From Euglena gracilis (lineage: Eukaryota > Euglenozoa > Euglenophyceae > Euglenales > Euglenaceae): a DNA stretch of 64,000 nucleotides. The first letter of the stretch is position 1; the number at the start of each line of letters is the position of its first letter. Below are positions 52,441 to 64,000 of the stretch, one piece after another. Under the pieces are notes generated by a model, which ran no database searches, was not told where the DNA came from, and saw only the letters and a list, made by a program, of their open reading frames with translations. A program made the position numbers and the translations under genes. Location: NCBI GenBank assembly GCA_900893395.1, contig CAAHFI010382145.1, positions 102,588 through 166,587 of the forward strand, in the 5' to 3' direction.

Positions 52441-53835
52441 ATCGCGAGTTTATTTATTAATATTGAGTATGTTTTTGATTGATTTTTATGAATTTTGTCG
52501 ATTTCTTTGTTAAAGTAGTTAAAATCTTTAAAGTTTTGATAAAAAATTTTTCTCTCAACAAGTTAAATAATAAAAAAACATCATGTTTGAACTTTTTGTA
52601 AAGAAATTTTTAAGACAATCTTTGAATAAAGAAAAAGTGACTCTTAAAAATTTGAACTCTAATACTTTTTTGGTTATGATTTTTTGTCAATTTAATAATT
52701 ATTTATACTATTGCTTAAAATTTTTTCTAATATTGAGCTAGTTTAAACTTTGTTATTTTACTATAATACCATAAATTTGCCAAACTTTCCTATTACAAGA
52801 ATTGAAGATTGTTATTTTTTCAAGTTAGGACAAAAATTGTACGTCAATTTTGTTAAAAATACTTTAATTTTTTATGGTTTATTTTCTCTATTGTATGTGT
52901 AACACTTGACCTATTTATATTAGTAAAAATGGTTCTAATTTTATCAAATTTCCATCTAATCAACTAAATATAGAATTAGAGCATCGTTTTCGTTATAAAT
53001 TTCAATATAATATTTAATGAAAAAATTTTTTTAATAAAAGCCAAATTTTTATTAAATGGTAAGAACAAGTAATTTTTTTACAAAAAATATAAATTATTAA
53101 ATTTTTAGAAAACTCCTATGATATGAAAAAAACAAGACAATAATTTTTTAGTATCAAATTTAATAAAGAGGCAAATTTTTCAATTTTTAAAGTTTTGAGT
53201 TAATAAAAACAATTTGTTCATATAATACCATTTTAATTTTTTCAACTTTTTTGAAAAACTAATAGTTTTATGTAGTGTAATATCAAAATTTATGTTATAA
53301 AAAAACTATTATTTAACAAGAGTTCGTTTATTTTTTTCGAAAATTTATTTATTTAACTCAGCATCTAATTTGTCTTTAATAATGGAGAGTAATGAAACTA
53401 AAAGAGAAGTAAGCATTAACAGGTTGGTTGCAAACTTCCGTAAGAAAGCCTTTGAAAATAAAGGATTAAAAAAGCTCGTTCTTGGTTAATTAATTTTGGC
53501 CATGAAAATAATGCGAAAAATAGTACTTCTGCAAAATTGTATAAACATCGAAGTAATTGTTTTAAAACATTATTTTTTTAAGGGAACTTTTTGTTTTATT
53601 AAATATTAAGGTTAGTTAATTTATATGCATTTAAAATTAATTTTAAAAAATCCATTATACTATTAATGTCAAATCAAAGAAACAGACTGTTTGAACTTTG
53701 TGAGAAATGGTAAATGGTTGTAGAGTACGCTCTAATTTATTAGATTTGTGAATTAATTCTTAACTTTGGTTTTATTTATTACAAATAAATAAATAATTTT
53801 TTTTGGTATGTTTATGTTAGATAAAAATTTTACTG
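52441..53835. other. gap between rRNA array and rpoB, with relics
   Basis: The first 60 bases still resemble the upstream flank of the 519-codon ORF (GAGTTTATTTATTAATATT), then homology ends. A 51-codon frame at 52,584-52,739 (MFELFVKKFLRQSLNKEKV) and a 35-codon frame near 53,393 (VANFRKKAFENKGLKKLV) are visible. The latter resembles IMVKNFRKRACENVDLRQI of the 346-codon island ORF and may be a relic. Nothing else is recognised. Confidence 0.45.
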
Positions 53836-56800
53836 ATGATACAACGAAATAGTTTTCGCTCCTTTTTAAAAAAGGGTTTGGTAGAAGAGTTAAGAAAAAT
53901 AAAAGATATAGCTCATGAAGGCTTTAGGATAAGCTTTCAAACAGATAATGTGAAATATAAAAAGCCTAAAATATCTGCTGAATTTGCATTGAAAAACGGG
54001 GAAACATACAGTTTATCTGTTCATATACCTGTTGAAGTTACCTATAATAATATGTTCCTTGTTAGGAGAGATTTTTATTATTTTTCCTATTAATTTTATA
54101 ATATATTTTTCATTATAATAATAAGTTTTTTTTTAGCAAAAAAGAATTTATTATCTTATTAAATAAATATATATTATTTGCAAAAATTCCTTTAATGACT
54201 GAAAAAGGTACGTTTATTTTTAACGGTAATAAAAGAATTATGGATGTGGTTTATATTATTACTTTTAATTTTTTATTAATTATATTTATAAGTTAATTTT
54301 TTTTTAATTTTTAGGTTTGAGTTTTTTTAATTCATTTTTAACCAAATTATTCGTAGTCCTGGCGTTTATTTTGAAAAAAATCGTTATAATGATTCCATAT
54401 TTGCGACGTTAATACCAACTTTTGGTAGTTGGTTAACTTTTAAAATTGATGTGCGTTTTTAAATGTTATTTAGTAATTTGGATTTTTAAATTATATTTTT
54501 ACATTAAATTAAATTCTTTTTTAAAATTGAAAATTTTTTATATTTGGGTCAAGACGAGGGAATTTTCGTTAAAGTAGACAAAATAAAGACAGCTATACCT
54601 TTAATAAATTTTTTGAAATGCTTAGGCCTATCCCGAAAAAAATTTTTTTTGTATCTTAACGATCCTATTTTTATAGAAACGTTACAAGAAAGTGAGTCTT
54701 ATGGTATTAGATTGGAATTTTTCGAATTTTATAAAATATTTTTTCCAAACGAAGTTAATGTTCGTTTTTTGAGATTTTTATATGTTTGATTTTATTATTT
54801 TATATTATTTTTTTAGTTAATAAGATATTAATATTTTTTTTATTTTTTCAGATGTTTTTTTATCTGAAAGGAAATGCCCGAAAATTTTTACGTTCAAAGT
54901 TTATGGATCTTGAGTTTATTCGTGTATTTTTTGTAATTTACAAAAGTTAAATTTTTTATAGATTATTTTAAAATTTTTTGATTTATTATTTTATGCCAGC
55001 ATTATTAGCCGAGATTAAACACGTAAATATGATTTGGGTGAAGTAGGTCGCTTTAGGGTTAATACTAAAATTTATAGATCCGAATTTTTTCAAAGTAATA
55101 GAACTTTGCAACCCGAAGATGTTTTGGGTATAGCTCATTATTTGATTGAGTTAAAGAAAGGTTGGGAAATAATGAAGAATAATAGTATCTTTATTTGTTT
55201 GTTTATTTAAATTTATTAAAATTTTTATTTATTATAAAAATTTTTTAGCAATATTTTATTAATGATACCTTTTGATGAGATCGATGATTTAAAAAACAAA
55301 TTAGTACGTAGTATAGGTGAACTTCTTCAAAGTCAATTCCGAATTATTTTAAATGAATTAGAATCTAGTTTAAAAGAAAAATTGATATTTCTTTATAAAA
55401 ATCCTTCTGAAAAAACTTTTAGATTATCTAGATTTTTTAATTCTTACTTTATAACTAATCGTATTCGAAAGTTTTTTTCTGTTAATCCACTTTCTCAATT
55501 GTTAGATGATACAAATTCTTTGTCTGAGCTTACACATAAAAGGAAGTTAAGTCCCTTTGGTCCTAATGGTCTTAATAAAGAAAGAACAAAGTTAGATGTA
55601 AGAGAAATAAATACTAGTCAATATGGAAGGGTTTGTCCTATTGAGACAAGTGAGGGAAAAAATGCTGGTTTGATTTTATCTTTAGCAAAAGATGTAAGAG
55701 TTGATAAGTATGGATTTTTAGAAAGCCCTTTTTATAAGGTTTTGAGAGGAAAGATAGAAACCAATAAAGGAATTTATTTTATTTCTTCTGCGCAGGAAAA
55801 ATATTTTACAGTAGCTCCGTTTGATGTCTTTAGAAGTTCTCAAAGTAATCTTTTAGATAAAAATAAGCTTCTAGGTGTTAAAAGAAGTAAAATTTTTTCA
55901 TATTCTTTCTCAAAAAATATTGATTTTATAAGTATTTCAACAGATCAATTTACTTCATTAGGTACAGGCTTAGTTCCTTTTTTGGAGCATAACGATGCTA
56001 ATAGGGTTCTTATGGGTTCAAACATGCAACGACAATCTCTTATTTTATTGGAAAAGGAAGTTCCTTTTATAAAAACTGGACGCGAGGCTTTAATTAATCG
56101 AGAAAGTGATGCCACGGTTTTAGCAAAAAGTAGTGGAAAAGTAATTTATTCTAGTTTAAAAAAAATAGTTATTCAAGAGGAAGAATATTGTGCTAATATT
56201 GAATTTTTTAATAAAAATTATTCTTTTTTTAATTTATTGGGGTGCTTAAATGAAATATCTCAAAAAAATTTTAAACTTATTAAAAAAGTTAACCAAAAAA
56301 TTTATTTTTTAGAGTCTCCTAAGAAATCGAATCACGGTGTTTATATTCAGAAAATTCCTATTGTTCATGAAGGTGAGTGGGTTAGAAAAGGACAAATTAT
56401 AGCTGATGGTATGAGTACATTAAGAGGTGGCATTTGTTTAGGAAAAAATGTTTTGGTCGCGTACCTTGGATGGGAAGGTTATAATTTTGAAGATGCCGTA
56501 ATTATTAGTGAAAGGCTTGTTTTTGAAGATATTTTTACTTCTATACATATGAAAAAATTTAAAACTTTTATTGTAAATGATGAAAAAAAAGGTGTGCGAA
56601 TTTAAATTTAGTTAATTTTGAAAATTTAATTCTTAATTTTATTTTTCGTAAATTTTGGTATAAATATTATTTAGAGATATTTAATTATAACTTTTATTTG
56701 TTTTTAAAATTATTAATTTTTTTTATAACTTTTTCAAAAATTTATATTTAGCTTTTTTCATATTTCATTATTAATGAAAAATTAAATTCAATTAAAATTT

Positions 56801-57954
56801 TTTGATTTAAATGAAAAATGTTTATTTTATTTAATAAAGCTAAATCTATTATTAGTTTAGATGTTTAGTTTGAAAACGAATATTAATTTGTTAAGTTTTA
56901 AGAAAATATTAGTATGTTTATTCCTAATGCAAGTTTAAAAACTATTAAAAACTTGAAAAATAATGGTATTATTAAAATAGGTTCAGAGATTAAAGCACAG
57001 GATGTTTTAATTGGAAGAATTAAAGTTAAGTTAAAAAATACGCCAAAAAATAAAATGTTAATAGCATTTTTTGGCAATAAGGTACGAAAAGACGTTTCTT
57101 TACGTTCTCCTCGCTCTTTGGTAGGTATTGTTACAAGTGTTGAGATTTTATGTAAAAAGTCGAATTGTTCTGTTCTTATTCATGTTGCCGAAAAACGCAG
57201 AATACAAATAGGTGATAAAATTGCAGGACGGCATGGTAATAAAGGTATAATTTCGAAAATTGTTCCGTCTATAGATATGCCTTTTCTTCCTGATGGTACA
57301 CCTGTTGATATGATTTTAAATCCTCTAGGCATACCATCTAGAATGAATGTTGGTCAAGTCTTTGAAAGTTTGTTAAACTTGTCTTCTTTATTTTTGAAAG
57401 AAAGGTATAAAATTCAACCTTTTGATGAAGTCCAAACAAGTATGAATTCAAAATCTTTTGTGTATAAAAAATTAAATGAAGCGCGTAAAAGAACTAAAAA
57501 AGATTGGCTTTTTAATCCAAATTATCCAGGAAAAGCCTTTTTATATGATGGTAGAAATTGTAGGCCTTTTGATCACCCTGTAGCTTTTGGTTATGCGTAT
57601 ATTTTAAAATTAATACATATGGTTAAAGACAAAATTCATGCGAGAGTTACCGGCCCTTATTCTTCAGTAACTCAACAACCTTTACGTGGAAAATCGAAAA
57701 ATGGTGGACAAAGGTTTGGGGAAATGGAGGTTTGGGCTATAGAAGGATTTGGTGCTGCATATTTGTTGCAGGAGTTATTAACTATTAAATCTGATGATGT
57801 ATTAAATAGATCAGAAGCGTTATTTAGTTTAATAAATGGTACTTATTTTTCTAAGCCAAATATTCCCGAAGCTTTCAAGTTATTTATTTTAGAAATGCAA
57901 TCTTTATGTATTGATATTAAAATTTTTACAAATAATTATAAAAAATTCGATTAG
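53836..57954 (+). CDS. rpoB: RNA polymerase beta subunit
   Basis: Beta subunit of the plastid-encoded bacterial-type RNA polymerase, forming the active-site cleft with RpoC1 and RpoC2. The first recognisable Met is at 53,836 (MIQRNSFRSFLKKGLVEELR). Exons, approximate: 53,836-54,049; 54,172-54,240 (LFAKIPLMTEKGTF); 54,336-54,450 (NQIIRSPGVYFEKN); 54,551-54,764; about 54,860-54,907 (ARKFLRSKFMD); 55,022-55,160 (YDLGEVGRFRVNTK); 55,265-56,591 (RKLSPFGPNG, QYGRVCPIETSEG, GYNFEDAVIISE); 56,902-57,954 (AGRHGNKGIIS, GIPSRMNVGQVFE, GQRFGEMEVWAIE). The small introns of about 100-122 nt with NTNNG-like 5' ends fit group III. The first exon could lie further upstream. Confidence 0.95.
56592..56901 (+). 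other. rpoB intron of about 310 nt (group II)
   Basis: It begins GTGTGCGAATTT after FIVNDEKK. A domain V-like hairpin (AGCTAAATC and GATGTTTAGTTTG arms) lies near 56,837-56,873, followed by a domain VI-like stem before ISMFIPNASLK. It is longer than the neighbouring group III introns. Confidence 0.75.
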
Positions 57955-58038
57955 TTAAATTTTTGAGTTATTTTTTTTTTTATGAAGTTTTTATGGTCAA
58001 TTAAGACCTGATACTTATTTTTATTTATTTTTGTATTT

Positions 58039-61499
<3,461 letters not shown>

Positions 61500-61590
61500 A
61501 TACTTTAATTTTTTGTATGAGCTAAGTAGTTTTAAAGTTTATTATTTTATTGATTTATTTCAATAAGTTTGTTAAATTATTATTTTAATT

Positions 61591-64000
<2,410 letters not shown>

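Overview
The window is chloroplast DNA from a euglenid, almost certainly Euglena gracilis or a very close relative. The diagnostic signs are about 80% A+T, photosystem II genes broken into small exons by group II and group III introns, reverse-transcriptase-like maturase ORFs inside psbC and psbD introns, directly repeated rRNA operons with a period of 5,919 bp plus one supernumerary 16S gene, an AT-rich variable tandem repeat, and rpoB-rpoC1-rpoC2 split by introns of about 100 nt. The psbC intron holding mat1 measures about 1,604 nt, and the mat1 frame from its second Met is 458 codons; both match what I remember for E. gracilis.

Layout. 1-20,572, minus strand: the psbD-psbC unit. psbD starts at 20,572 and has nine introns. 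psbC starts at a GTG (11,098) inside the last large psbD exon and runs off the left edge. Three degenerate maturase ORFs sit in its introns: psbD intron 8 (518 codons plus broken upstream parts), psbC intron 2 (634 codons) and psbC intron 4 (mat1). 20,711-22,089, plus: chlI, with one intron. 22,171: tRNA-Leu(CAA). 22,250-24,100: no recognisable gene. 24,107-24,985: an orphan copy of the 16S leader, then a 54-bp tandem repeat array.

25,200-34,160, plus: an accessory island of unrecognised ORFs (381, 110, 346, 42, 89, 114 and 519 codons). It contains a 1,268-bp-spaced direct duplication and truncated gene copies, and the extra 16S gene is embedded in it. 34,500-52,440, plus: three direct repeats of 5S / spacer / leader / 16S / trnI / trnA / 23S, closed by a final 5S. 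Each spacer carries a decayed copy of the 519-codon ORF. 53,836-64,000, plus: rpoB, rpoC1 and the 5' part of rpoC2.

How it fits together. psbD and psbC (D2 and CP43 of photosystem II) form one transcription unit whose maturation depends on intron splicing, probably helped by the encoded maturases, all of which have lost the reverse-transcriptase YADD signature. ChlI is the AAA+ subunit of Mg-chelatase for chlorophyll synthesis. The rpo genes encode the plastid bacterial-type RNA polymerase. The island around the variable repeat and extra 16S lies where, from memory, the E. gracilis replication origin has been placed. It looks like a recombination-prone zone that has collected unknown genes and gene relics. 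Exon limits were set by eye from protein-family conservation and 5' splice motifs (GTGYG-like) and may be off by a few bases.
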